Positions 36,633-45,507 of a stretch of DNA of 64,000 bases are shown in pieces. The notes beneath the pieces are model-generated. The model was given only the letters and a program-made list of their open reading frames with translations, had not been told where the DNA came from and did not search any database. The position numbers and the translations under genes are program-made. The stretch comes from Amnibacterium sp. Lineage in GTDB: Bacteria > Actinomycetota > Actinomycetes > Actinomycetales > Microbacteriaceae. The DNA lies in the NCBI RefSeq assembly GCF_025463795.1, contig NZ_JAODBE010000070.1, positions 1-64,000 on the forward strand, read 5' to 3'. The stretch's first letter is position 1; every line of letters starts with the position of its first letter.

Positions 36633-37574
36633 TCACGCGATCCGCGCGTGACGGGTGCACGAGAAGATGTGCTCCCGGGTACGGGTCGCGATCGGTAGCG
36701 GCTGATCGAGACGTGCGACCGGGTACATGTCCTGCTCGACGATCGCGAAGATCTCCGGATCGATCGCGCTGACCGCGTCGATGATCGGGCCGAGCGCGGG
36801 CACGCCGGCGGGGGGCTCGACCATGATCCCCTGCGGGACGGCCTCGGCGAACGGGACGTCGTTCTTCAGCACCTCGAACAGCAGCTCCGGGTCCACCTGC
36901 TTGAGGTGCAGGTACCCGATCCGATCCGGCCGCTCCCGGATGAGGCGCAGGTTGTCGCCGCCGTAGTAGGCGAAGTGTCCGGTGTCGAGGCAGAGGTTCG
37001 TGTACCGCACGTCCGTCTCGTCGAGGAGGCGCGTCACCTCCCGGTAGGTGCCGACGTGGCTGTCCGCGTGGGAGTGGAACTGCTGACGGACGCCGAACTC
37101 GTCGAGGAGGGCCTTGCCGAGCCGGTCGTGACCGGCCGCGAGGCGGCTCCACTGCTCGTCGGTCAGGGTGCGGGACTCCAGGACCTCCGCGGTCGCGTCG
37201 CTGCGCCACAGGTCGGGGATGACCACGAGGTGGTCGGCGCCGAGCTTCGAGGCGAGACCGGCGACGTCGAGCGCCTGGTCCCATGCCCGCTGCCACTGGT
37301 CGTCCCCCTTGTGGAACCCGGTGAAGACGGTTCCGGCCGAGAGCCGGAGTCCTCGCGCGCCGAGCTCGTCCTCCAGGTGGTGGGGGTCCGTCGGCAGGTA
37401 GCCGTACGGGCCGAGCTCGATCCAGGTGTATCCGGCGGCCTGCACCTCGTCGAGGAAGCGGGCCCACGGGATCTGGCGCGGGTCGCTCGGGAACCAGACA
37501 CCCCAGGAGTCGGGAGCGGTGCCGATGCGGAGCGCGGGCTCCGCGGCTCGTTCGGTCGCGGTCGGATCGGTCAC
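36633..37574 (-). CDS. iolE: Inosose dehydratase-like sugar phosphate isomerase family protein
   Basis: RIGTAPDSWGVWFPSDPRQIPWARFLDEVQAAGYTWIELGPYGYLPTDP is characteristic of IolE-like proteins; genomic context agrees. Confidence 0.8.
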   Translation of the reverse strand: MTDPTATERAAEPALRIGTAPDSWGVWFPSDPRQIPWARFLDEVQAAGYTWIELGPYGYLPTDPHHLEDELGARGLRLSAGTVFTGFHKGDDQWQRAWDQALDVAGLASKLGADHLVVIPDLWRSDATAEVLESRTLTDEQWSRLAAGHDRLGKALLDEFGVRQQFHSHADSHVGTYREVTRLLDETDVRYTNLCLDTGHFAYYGGDNLRLIRERPDRIGYLHLKQVDPELLFEVLKNDVPFAEAVPQGIMVEPPAGVPALGPIIDAVSAIDPEIFAIVEQDMYPVARLDQPLPIATRTREHIFSCTRHARIA

Positions 37575-37608
37575 AGCGTCGTTCCCCTCATGGTCGGCCC
37601 GGTTCTTC

Positions 37609-39552
37609 TCAGCCGAGCAGCGGCTTCTGGGCGGCCCGCTGCTCCTCGTACTCGGCCCTCGCGCGGATGGTCGTGTCGAGCGTGGAGACGCCGGCCACGG
37701 GCACGTCCCACCAGCCGCCGCCGTCGGGGGCGTAGAGCAGCGGATCGCTGTTGATGTGCACGACGGTCGTGCGGGCCGAGGCCTTGGCCGCGAGCACCGC
37801 CGTCTTCAGGTCGTCGATCGCGTCGGGGCCCGGCTCGACCTCGATCACGTCGACGCCGTAGCTGCGCGCGTTGGCGGCGAGGTCGACGGGCAGCCGCTGC
37901 TCCCCCTGGAAGTCGAGCGAGTCGGGATCCTGGAACCGGTACTGCGTTCCGTAGCGCTCGGACCCGACCGTCTCGGACAGGTGCCCGATCGAGGCGTAGC
38001 CGTGGTTCTGGATCAGGACGACGATGATCTTGAGGCCTTCCGCGACGGCGGTGACGAGCTCGGTGTGCAGCATCAGGTACGAGCCGTCGCCGACCATCAC
38101 GAGCACGTCCCGGTCCGGCGCGGCCCTGCGCACCCCCAGGCCGCCCGCGATCTCGTACCCCATGCAGGAGAAGGCGTACTCGACGTGGTACCCGAGCGGA
38201 TCCCGCACCCGCCACAACTTGTGCAGGTCGCCGGGCAGCGACCCGGCGGCCTGCACGACGACGTCGCGCGGATCGGAGACGGACTGCACCGCACCGATGA
38301 TCTCCGGCTGGCCGGGCAGGGTGCGACCGGACGGCTCGAAAGCCGCATCGACCAGCCGATCCCACTCCGCCTTGCCGGCCGCGATCTCCTCCGCGTACGC
38401 CGGAGCGACCCGGTGGCCGTCGAGTGCTGCTGCGAGCGCGGTGACGGCCTCCCGGGCGTCGGCGATCACCGGGAGCTGGGTGCCGTGCTTGTAGGCGTCG
38501 AACCCCGCGATGTTGATGTTCACGAAGATCACGCCGTCGCGCTGGAACACGGTCCGGCTCGCGGTGGTGAAGTCGCTGTACCGGGTGCCGATGCCGATCA
38601 CCACGTCGGCGGTCTCGGCGACGCGGTTCGCGGCCGCGGTTCCTGTCGCGCCCACCCCGCCGAGGTACTGGGCGGAGTCCCAGGGCAGCGCTCCGCCGCC
38701 GGCCTGCGAAGTGCCGACGGGGATGCCGGTCGCCTCGACGAATGCGGCGAGCGCTGCTTCCGCCTCGGAGTAGAGCACGCCCCCGCCCGCGATGATCATC
38801 GGCCGGTCGGCACGACGGATCGCGGCCGCGGCACGGTCCAGCGGGCCCCGCTCGGGCAGCGGTCGCCGGATGTGCCAGTCGCGGGGCGCGAGGAACTCGA
38901 CCGGCACCTCGATGGTCTCCGCCTGGACGTCCTCCGGGAGCGCGATCGTCACCGCACCGGTCTCGGCGGGGTCCGTCAGCACGCGGAGTGCGGCGAGGGC
39001 GATCGAGAAGAGCTGCTCGGGCCGCTGCACCCGGTCGAAGAACCGAGACACGGGCCGGAAGGCGTCGGTGACCTGGATGCCGGGGTCGTGCGGGTGCTCG
39101 AGCTGCTGCAGCACGGGGTCCGAGACGCGGGTCGCGAACGTGTCGCTCGGCAGCAGCAGGGCGGGCAGCCGGTTCGCGGTCGCGAGCGCCGCGCCGGTCA
39201 GCATGTTCGCGGCGCCCGGACCCACGGAGGCCGCCGCTGCATAGGTGGCGCGGCGCCGGCGCATGCGGGCGTAGCCCACCGCCTGGTGCACCATCGCCTG
39301 CTCGTTGCGGGCCTGGTGGTAGGGCATGAGCCCCGGGCGGTCGTGGTGCAGCTGCTGGAGGGCCTGGCCGATCCCGGCCACGTTGCCGTGGCCGAAGATG
39401 CCGAAGGTGCCGGCGATCGTGCGCTCGCGCACGTCGCCGTCGACCGTCCACTGGTTCGCGAGGAACTCCACGAGCGCCTGCGCGACCGTCATGGTGCGGG
39501 AGCGCCGAGGCGTGTGGACGGTGCGGGTCTCGGGCTCGACGTCGATGCTCAT
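37609..39552 (-). CDS. iolD: 3D-(3,5/4)-trihydroxycyclohexane-1,2-dione acylhydrolase (TPP-dependent)
   Basis: MTVAQALVEFLANQWT...GTFGIFGHGNVAGIGQALQQ...QVTDAFRPVSRFFDRVQRPEQL...VMVGDGSYLMLHTELVTAVAEGLKIIVVLIQNHGYASIG. Confidence 0.93.
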   Translation of the reverse strand: MSIDVEPETRTVHTPRRSRTMTVAQALVEFLANQWTVDGDVRERTIAGTFGIFGHGNVAGIGQALQQLHHDRPGLMPYHQARNEQAMVHQAVGYARMRRRRATYAAAASVGPGAANMLTGAALATANRLPALLLPSDTFATRVSDPVLQQLEHPHDPGIQVTDAFRPVSRFFDRVQRPEQLFSIALAALRVLTDPAETGAVTIALPEDVQAETIEVPVEFLAPRDWHIRRPLPERGPLDRAAAAIRRADRPMIIAGGGVLYSEAEAALAAFVEATGIPVGTSQAGGGALPWDSAQYLGGVGATGTAAANRVAETADVVIGIGTRYSDFTTASRTVFQRDGVIFVNINIAGFDAYKHGTQLPVIADAREAVTALAAALDGHRVAPAYAEEIAAGKAEWDRLVDAAFEPSGRTLPGQPEIIGAVQSVSDPRDVVVQAAGSLPGDLHKLWRVRDPLGYHVEYAFSCMGYEIAGGLGVRRAAPDRDVLVMVGDGSYLMLHTELVTAVAEGLKIIVVLIQNHGYASIGHLSETVGSERYGTQYRFQDPDSLDFQGEQRLPVDLAANARSYGVDVIEVEPGPDAIDDLKTAVLAAKASARTTVVHINSDPLLYAPDGGGWWDVPVAGVSTLDTTIRARAEYEEQRAAQKPLLG

Positions 39553-39565
39553 CGGTGGTCCCTCC

Positions 39566-40441
39566 TCATGGGGCGTAGGGCAGTCGGGGATCAGGGAACC
39601 GGCCGTCCCAGGTCGAGCGGATCCAAGCGTGCGCGGGGTCGTCGCTGATGCGCCAGGCCCGGTCGGGCCCGGGACCCGCCATGACGTTCAGGTAGTAGAG
39701 GTCGTAGCCGGGAGCCGCGGCGGCCGGCCCGTGGTAGCCGTACGGCACCAGTGCGACGTCCCCCGTCCGCACCATCGCGGCGGTGTCGATCGCGCCCGCC
39801 GGCGAGGAGTAGGTGGCGAAGAAGCCGAACGGATCGCCTCCCTCCGGCGCGGTGGAGCCGCGGGTAGGGGCGGCCTCGAAGTAGTAGATCTCCTCGAGCC
39901 GGCTCTCCGTCGGTCCCGCCTCGTCGTGCTTGTGGGGCGGATACGAGGACCAGTTCTCCGCGGGCGTGATCACCTCGCACACGATGAGCTTCGCCGCGTC
40001 GAGCCCGTCGGGCGTGCCGAAGTTGTGGACCTGCCGGGTGGAGCGGCCGGCGCCGCGGATCTCGAGCGGCACCTCGGCCGCGGGCAGGTGGGCGTCCGGC
40101 AGCACCTGGTCGGTCGGCGCCTCGGCGACGGCGACCCGGCCGGAGCCGGAGATCGTCGCGGCGGAGCCGGCTCCGAGGTAGACGACGTCCGTGGGGCCGT
40201 CGAACACCCCGGCCCTGCCGGTGAGCTCGAAGACGCGCAGCGGGGTGGCGACCCGGAAGGCGCCGCTGAGCGGCACGACCATCCGCTCGACCTCATCGGC
40301 CGGCAGCTCGACCGTCCCGCCGTCGAGGCTCGCCACGCGGAGACCCGTGTGCTGCCAGCCGTCGAGATCCGGCCCCACCACCGTCTCCCAGTCCTCCTGG
40401 GCGAGGCGGTGCCTCGGGAAGAACCAGTCGTTCATCGTCAC
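39566..40441 (-). CDS. iolB: 5-deoxy-glucuronate isomerase
   Basis: CEVITPAENWSSYPPHKHDEAGPTESRLEEIYYFEA...VALVPYGYHGPAAAAPGYDLYYLNVMAGPGPDRAW. Confidence 0.92.
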   Translation of the reverse strand: MTMNDWFFPRHRLAQEDWETVVGPDLDGWQHTGLRVASLDGGTVELPADEVERMVVPLSGAFRVATPLRVFELTGRAGVFDGPTDVVYLGAGSAATISGSGRVAVAEAPTDQVLPDAHLPAAEVPLEIRGAGRSTRQVHNFGTPDGLDAAKLIVCEVITPAENWSSYPPHKHDEAGPTESRLEEIYYFEAAPTRGSTAPEGGDPFGFFATYSSPAGAIDTAAMVRTGDVALVPYGYHGPAAAAPGYDLYYLNVMAGPGPDRAWRISDDPAHAWIRSTWDGRFPDPRLPYAP

Positions 40442-40504
40442 GTCGTCGTGTTCCTCATGCAGGGGCGTCCCGCAGGCCCGGACGGGTGCGGGACGCCGGG
40501 GCGG

Positions 40505-42037
40505 TCAGTTCTGCGGGAAGCCCAGGTCGACCCCGCCGTGGCTCGGGTCCAGCCAGCGGGACGTCACCGCCTTCTGCTGGGTGAAGAACTTCACGCCTTC
40601 GACGCCGTGCGCCTTGGTGTCGCCGAACAGGGATTGCTTCCAGCCGCCGAACGAGAACGTGGCGACGGGGACGGGGATCGGCACGTTGATGCCGATCATG
40701 CCGACCTCGATCTCGTTCTGGAACCGGCGAGCGGCTCCCCCGTCGTTGGTGAAGATCGCGGTGCCGTTGCCGAACGCCCCCGAGTTGATGAGCTCGACGC
40801 CGTCCTCGTAGGTGGCGACGCGGACGACCGAGAGCACCGGGCCGAAGATCTCCTCCGTGTAGGCCTTCGACGTCGTCGGCACCTTGTCGAGCAGGGTCGG
40901 TCCCAGCCAGAACCCGTTGCTGTCGCCGTCGACCTGGACGCCGCGGCCGTCGACGACGACCTCCGCGCCGTCCTCGGCCGCGATGTCGATGTAGGACGCG
41001 ACCTTGTCACGATGCGCCTCGGTGACGAGCGGGCCCATGTCGCAGTTGCGGCGGCCGTCGCCGATCTTCAGGCCGGACATCCGGTCGGTGATCTTCGAGA
41101 TGAGGTCGTCCGCCACCGGCTCCACCGCGACGACGACGGAGATGGCCATGCACCGCTCCCCCGCGGAACCGAAGCCCGCGTTGATCGCCGAATCGGCGAC
41201 GAGGTCGAGATCCGCGTCGGGCAGCACGAGCATGTGGTTCTTCGCCCCGCCGAGGGCCTGCACCCGCTTGCCGTGCTTCGTGCCGGTCTCGTACACGTAC
41301 TGGGCGATCGGCGTCGAACCCACGAACGAGATCGACCGCACGTCGTCGTGGGTGAGAAGGCCGTCGACCGCGACCTTGTCCCCGTTCAGCACGTTGTAGA
41401 CCCCGTCGGGCAGCCCGGCCTCCTGCCACAGCTTCGCGATCCACAGCGACGCGGACGGGTCCTTCTCGCTCGGCTTGATCACCACCGTGTTCCCCGCCGC
41501 GATCGCGATGGGGAAGAACCACATCGGGACCATGGCCGGGAAGTTGAACGGGGAGATGATCCCGACGACGCCCAGCGGCTGCCGCAGGGAGTAGACGTCG
41601 ACGCCCGTGGAGACCTGCTCCGAGAACTCACCCTTCAGGTGGTGCGCCATCCCGGTCGCGAACTCCACGACCTCCTGCCCGCGGCTGATCTCGCCGAGCG
41701 CGTCGGACAGCACCTTGCCGTGCTCGCTCGTGATGATCTCGGCGAGCTCGCCCTTGCGGGCGTTGAGCAGCTCGCGGAAGGCGAAGAGGATGGCCTGCTT
41801 CCGGGCGAGGGAGAGGTCCCGCCACGCCGGATAGGCGGCCTTCGCCGCGGCGACGGCCGCGTCCACGTCCGCCTCGTCGGCGAGGGCGACCTGCTTCGTG
41901 GCGATGCCGAGTGCGGGATCGAACACCGGCGCCCTGCGGGTGCCGGTGCCGGGCACCTCGGCGCCGGCGATCCAGTGCGGGACGACCGGCACGGTGTCGG
42001 ACTCGGCGCGATCGGTGGTGGGGGCGGTGGTGGTCAT
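40505..42037 (-). CDS. iolA: Methylmalonate-semialdehyde dehydrogenase (CoA acylating)
   Basis: ISPFNFPAMVPMWFFPIAIAAGNTVVIKPSEKDPS...LGGAKNHMLVLPDADLD...GFGSAGERCMAISVVVAV are MmsA/IolA signatures. Confidence 0.93.
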   Translation of the reverse strand: MTTTAPTTDRAESDTVPVVPHWIAGAEVPGTGTRRAPVFDPALGIATKQVALADEADVDAAVAAAKAAYPAWRDLSLARKQAILFAFRELLNARKGELAEIITSEHGKVLSDALGEISRGQEVVEFATGMAHHLKGEFSEQVSTGVDVYSLRQPLGVVGIISPFNFPAMVPMWFFPIAIAAGNTVVIKPSEKDPSASLWIAKLWQEAGLPDGVYNVLNGDKVAVDGLLTHDDVRSISFVGSTPIAQYVYETGTKHGKRVQALGGAKNHMLVLPDADLDLVADSAINAGFGSAGERCMAISVVVAVEPVADDLISKITDRMSGLKIGDGRRNCDMGPLVTEAHRDKVASYIDIAAEDGAEVVVDGRGVQVDGDSNGFWLGPTLLDKVPTTSKAYTEEIFGPVLSVVRVATYEDGVELINSGAFGNGTAIFTNDGGAARRFQNEIEVGMIGINVPIPVPVATFSFGGWKQSLFGDTKAHGVEGVKFFTQQKAVTSRWLDPSHGGVDLGFPQN

Positions 42038-42076
42038 GCGGGTCCTCGATCGATGTGGTGGAGGGATGCCGTCCGG

Positions 42077-42976
42077 TCAGCGGACGGGCGAGGTCGAGTG
42101 GACGAGCGACGCGGCCGTGTCGACGGCGGCGGCCACGTCGTCGTCGTCCGGGTAGAGCAGGGTGCGGCCCGCGACGATGCCGCGGACGCCGGGAAGGGCG
42201 AGGGCGTCGGCCCACGCCCCGAAGAGCTGTTCCTGCTCCGTCGCGGAGTCGCCGCCGAGCAGGAGGGTGGGCAGGGTCGTCGCGGCCATGACCTCCTCCA
42301 TCCTGTCGACCACCGGCAGCTTCAGCCAGGAGTAGGCCGAGCTGGCCCCGAGGCCGGAGGCGATCGCGACGGATCGCACGACGGCGTCCGTCGACAGGTC
42401 GTTCACGATACGGCCGTCGTGCCATCCGGTGAGGAACGGTTCGAGCATGATCGGCAGGTGCGCCTCGGCTGCGGCCGTCACGGCACGAGCGGTCGCTTCG
42501 AGGGTGGCGGCGGTGCCCAGGTCCTCGAGGTTGATGCGGATCAGCAGCTTCGCGAAGTCGATCCCGTCGCGGACCATGGTCGGCACGTCGTACCCGGTGA
42601 AGCGGTCGTCCATCTCGAAGGCCGCACCGCGCAGGCCGCCTCGGTTCATGGAGCCGACGACCACGCGCCCGTCGAGCGCGCCCAGGATCGCGAGATCCTC
42701 GATGATGTCGGGCGTGCCGAGGACGCCGTCGACGCCCGGTCGGCGGAGCGCGGTCACGAGTCGCACCAGGAGGTCGTAGCGATCCGCCATCGCGGTCTCC
42801 CGACCGCCGGCGGCCAGTGCACCGCGGGCCGGGTGGTCGGCGGCGACGATGAAGAGCCGGCCGTCGCCCGTCAGCAGGTCTCGGCGGGGTCGTGCCCGGA
42901 GCAGCTCGCCGACGAGGGCGGGCTGCTCGGCGCGGAGCCGGCGCAGCCGGTCGAAGTCGATCGCGTCAGAGGACAT
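42077..42976 (-). CDS. Cgl0159-like (beta/alpha)8-barrel aldolase-family protein of inositol clusters
   Basis: GRLFIVAADHPARGALAAG...LEPFLTGWHDGRIVNDLS...TLLLGGDSATEQEQLFGAWADALALPGVRGIVAGRTLLYP. Confidence 0.75.
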   Translation of the reverse strand: MSSDAIDFDRLRRLRAEQPALVGELLRARPRRDLLTGDGRLFIVAADHPARGALAAGGRETAMADRYDLLVRLVTALRRPGVDGVLGTPDIIEDLAILGALDGRVVVGSMNRGGLRGAAFEMDDRFTGYDVPTMVRDGIDFAKLLIRINLEDLGTAATLEATARAVTAAAEAHLPIMLEPFLTGWHDGRIVNDLSTDAVVRSVAIASGLGASSAYSWLKLPVVDRMEEVMAATTLPTLLLGGDSATEQEQLFGAWADALALPGVRGIVAGRTLLYPDDDDVAAAVDTAASLVHSTSPVR

Positions 42977-43934
42977 CGACCGGCTCCTGCAGCACCGCTT
43001 CGACCTCGTCCGTGGTCGGCATGGCGGTCGAGCATTCGAGGCGACCGGCGACGATGGCACCGGCGATGTTGGCGAACCGGAGCACGCGCTCAAGCGGCCA
43101 GTCCTGCAGCAGCCCGTAGCAGAGCGCCCCGCCGAATCCGTCGCCGGCCCCGAGGCCGTTGACGACATCGATCAGGTAGGCCGCCACCTCCACGCGTTCG
43201 GTCCGCGTCTTCGCGAGCACGCCACGCGGTCCCTGCTTGACCACGGCCAGCTCCACTCCCCGTTCGAGCAGCGCGTCGGCCGCGCGGTCGGGATCGGTCT
43301 CGCCGACGGCGATCGCGCACTCCTCCCGGTTGCCGACGGCGACGGTCACATGGTCGAGGGCGGCGCCGACCGCGCGCCGGGCATGGTCGGGGCTGCGCCA
43401 GAACATCGGCCGGTAGTCGAGGTCCAGGATCGTCAGCGGGCTGCGCCCCCGGGCCTCCCAAGCGGTGTGGTGCGCGGTGCGGCTCGGTTCGTGGCTGAGC
43501 CCGGTGACGGTCGACCAGTAGATGCGGGCTCGGGTGATGGCGTCGAGGTCGAGCTCCGACGCGCTGATCGCCAGGTCGGGCGCGATCGGGTCGCGGTAGA
43601 AGTACAGCGGGAAGTCGTCCGGCGGGAAGATCTCGCAGAACGTGACGGGCGTGTGCAAGCGGTCGACCGCGCTGACGAAGCGGTCGTCCACCCCCAGGCG
43701 CTGGAGCTCCTTGTGCACGAACCGGCCGAACGGGTCGGCGCCGGTGCGCGTGATGACCGCGGTCCGCAGGCCGTGTCGAGCGCCGGCGATCGCGACGTTG
43801 GTCGCGCTGCCGCCGAGGTACTTCCCGAACGTCTCGACGTCCTCCAGGCCCACGCCGGCCTGGAGGGGATACATGTCGACGCCGACCCGGCCGATGGTGA
43901 CCAGGTCGAACCGCGAGCCGGCGCGTCCGGTCAT
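42966..43934 (-). CDS. iolC: 5-dehydro-2-deoxygluconokinase (PfkB family)
   Basis: FDLVTIGRVGVDMYPLQAGVGLEDVETFGKYLGGSATNVAIAGARHGLRTAVITRTGADPFGRFV...VVNGLGAGDGFGGAL. Confidence 0.92.
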   Translation of the reverse strand: MTGRAGSRFDLVTIGRVGVDMYPLQAGVGLEDVETFGKYLGGSATNVAIAGARHGLRTAVITRTGADPFGRFVHKELQRLGVDDRFVSAVDRLHTPVTFCEIFPPDDFPLYFYRDPIAPDLAISASELDLDAITRARIYWSTVTGLSHEPSRTAHHTAWEARGRSPLTILDLDYRPMFWRSPDHARRAVGAALDHVTVAVGNREECAIAVGETDPDRAADALLERGVELAVVKQGPRGVLAKTRTERVEVAAYLIDVVNGLGAGDGFGGALCYGLLQDWPLERVLRFANIAGAIVAGRLECSTAMPTTDEVEAVLQEPVDVL

Positions 43935-44009
43935 GCGGCGATGCGCTTCCGGTCGTGGACTGCCGTCGGAGCGGGACGAGCCGGGAGGCCGCGACGCCAC
44001 CCGCCCATT

Positions 44010-44019
44010 TGTCCTGACA
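44010..44019. promoter_or_regulatory. Candidate GntR operator upstream of iolC
   Basis: TGTCCTGACA (TGTC-CT-GACA inverted repeat), 76 bp upstream of the iolC start. Confidence 0.55.
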
Positions 44020-44061
44020 TATCCGGAAGCGTACGCCCGGGATGCCTCGCGCCGCAAACTT

Positions 44062-44078
44062 TGTACTGACATTGTCAG
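44062..44078. promoter_or_regulatory. Candidate GntR operator upstream of the transaldolase-like gene
   Basis: TGTACTGACA overlapping the perfect inverted repeat CTGACA-T-TGTCAG (44066-44078). Confidence 0.55.
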
Positions 44079-44145
44079 CGGGGGTGATTACCCTGGGCCG
44101 GGCCGCTCACCGCCACGGCTCGCGCGCCGATCGACCGGAGGAATC

Positions 44146-45255
44146 ATGACGATCACTGCTCAGACGCCACAGCCGGCGGGAGCGGGATCACCGCTCCCGC
44201 TCCGCCTGGCGGCGGACACGACGCCCACCGCCCTCTGGAACGACTCGGCGGACCCGATCGAGCTCGCCCGCTCGATCGAGTTCGGCGCGGTCGGCGCCAC
44301 CTGCAACCCGGTGATCGCGTACACGGTCATCAAGTCGCACCTCGCAGAATGGGCTCCGAGGATCACGGCGATGGCGGAGGAGCACCCGACCGCCGGCGAA
44401 TCCGAGCTGGGGTGGATGGTCGTCAAGGAGCTGTCCGTCGACGCAGCGAAGCTGCTCGAGCCGGCGTTCGACGCGTCCGACGGCGTCAACGGGCGACTGT
44501 CGATCCAGACCGACCCGCGCCTGCATCGCGACGCGAAGGCGCTCGCCGACCAGGCGGTCGAGTTCTCGCAGCTCGCCCGGAACATCATCGTGAAGATCCC
44601 GGCGACGAGGACCGGAATCGAGGCGATCGAGGACGCGACCTATCGAGGCGTCAGCATCAACGCGACGGTGTCGTTCACGGTCCCTCAGGCGATCGCGGTC
44701 GCGGAGGCGATCGAGCGGGGATTCAGCCGCCGGGAGGCGGAGGGGCTGCCCACGGAGCACTTCGGCTCCGTCTGCACCATCATGGGCGGCCGGCTCGACG
44801 ACTGGTTGAGGGCCTGGACCGCGCAGCACCGGGTCCTGGTCGATCCCGGCCACCTCGAGTGGGCGGGCGTCGCAGCCTTGAAGAAGGCGTACCGGCTCTA
44901 CAAGGACCGCGGCTATCGCGTCCGCATCCTCTCGGCGGCCTTCCGGAACTCCATGCAGTGGAGCGAGCTGATCGGGGGCGACCTCGTCGTGTCACCGCCG
45001 TTCGACTGGCAGGCACGGATCAATGAGAACCGCATCCCGGTCCGGCCGCACGCGATCGACGAGCCGGTCGACCCGGAGATCATCGCCACCCTTCGGTCGA
45101 AGGTCCCGGAGTTCGTCCGCGCGTACGACGAGGGCGGCATGCGCATCGACGAGTTCGAGCGATTCGGCGCAACGGTGCGCACGCTGCGGCAGTTCCTCGA
45201 GGCCGACGCGCAGCTCGACGCCCTCGTCCGGGACATCCTGCTGCCGGCCGTCTGA
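44146..45255 (+). CDS. Transaldolase-family protein in inositol cluster
   Basis: LAADTTPTALWNDSADPIELARSIEFGAVGATCNPVI...NIIVKIPATRTGIEAIEDATYRGVSINATVSFTVPQAIAVAEAIERG; atg preceded by ggaggaatc. Confidence 0.82.
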   Translation: MTITAQTPQPAGAGSPLPLRLAADTTPTALWNDSADPIELARSIEFGAVGATCNPVIAYTVIKSHLAEWAPRITAMAEEHPTAGESELGWMVVKELSVDAAKLLEPAFDASDGVNGRLSIQTDPRLHRDAKALADQAVEFSQLARNIIVKIPATRTGIEAIEDATYRGVSINATVSFTVPQAIAVAEAIERGFSRREAEGLPTEHFGSVCTIMGGRLDDWLRAWTAQHRVLVDPGHLEWAGVAALKKAYRLYKDRGYRVRILSAAFRNSMQWSELIGGDLVVSPPFDWQARINENRIPVRPHAIDEPVDPEIIATLRSKVPEFVRAYDEGGMRIDEFERFGATVRTLRQFLEADAQLDALVRDILLPAV

Positions 45256-45380
45256 GCGAGTCACCCGAGAGTTCCGGTCGACCCGGATCGTGGCCGACAC
45301 GGCCGCGGCGCAGGACCGTGGAGGTCGTCGTAGGACGACTGCCCCACGCCCAGGCAACCCGACAACCCCGCCCCGAACTT

Positions 45381-45390
45381 TGTTAGGACA
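45381..45390. promoter_or_regulatory. Candidate GntR operator upstream of the MFS transporter
   Basis: TGTTAGGACA within gAACTTTGTtagGACATT, which matches the AACTTTGTNNNGACATT block at 44057-44073. Confidence 0.45.
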
Positions 45391-45507
45391 TTCGGACCAC
45401 CTGCGATACGCTCACCGCGCCGATCGACGTCCCACGAGCGAGAGGGGCGCCGTATCCGGCTTGAGGAAGAGCCGAGCGCGGCCCGCGCAGAACCGAGGGA
45501 GACATCG

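Noticed and set aside
39326-43162. 1278-aa plus-strand ORF
   Set aside because: It is antisense to iolD/iolB/iolA/iolC, which have clear family motifs. The translation is Arg/Gly/His/Asp-rich low-complexity typical of shadow ORFs in GC-rich DNA.
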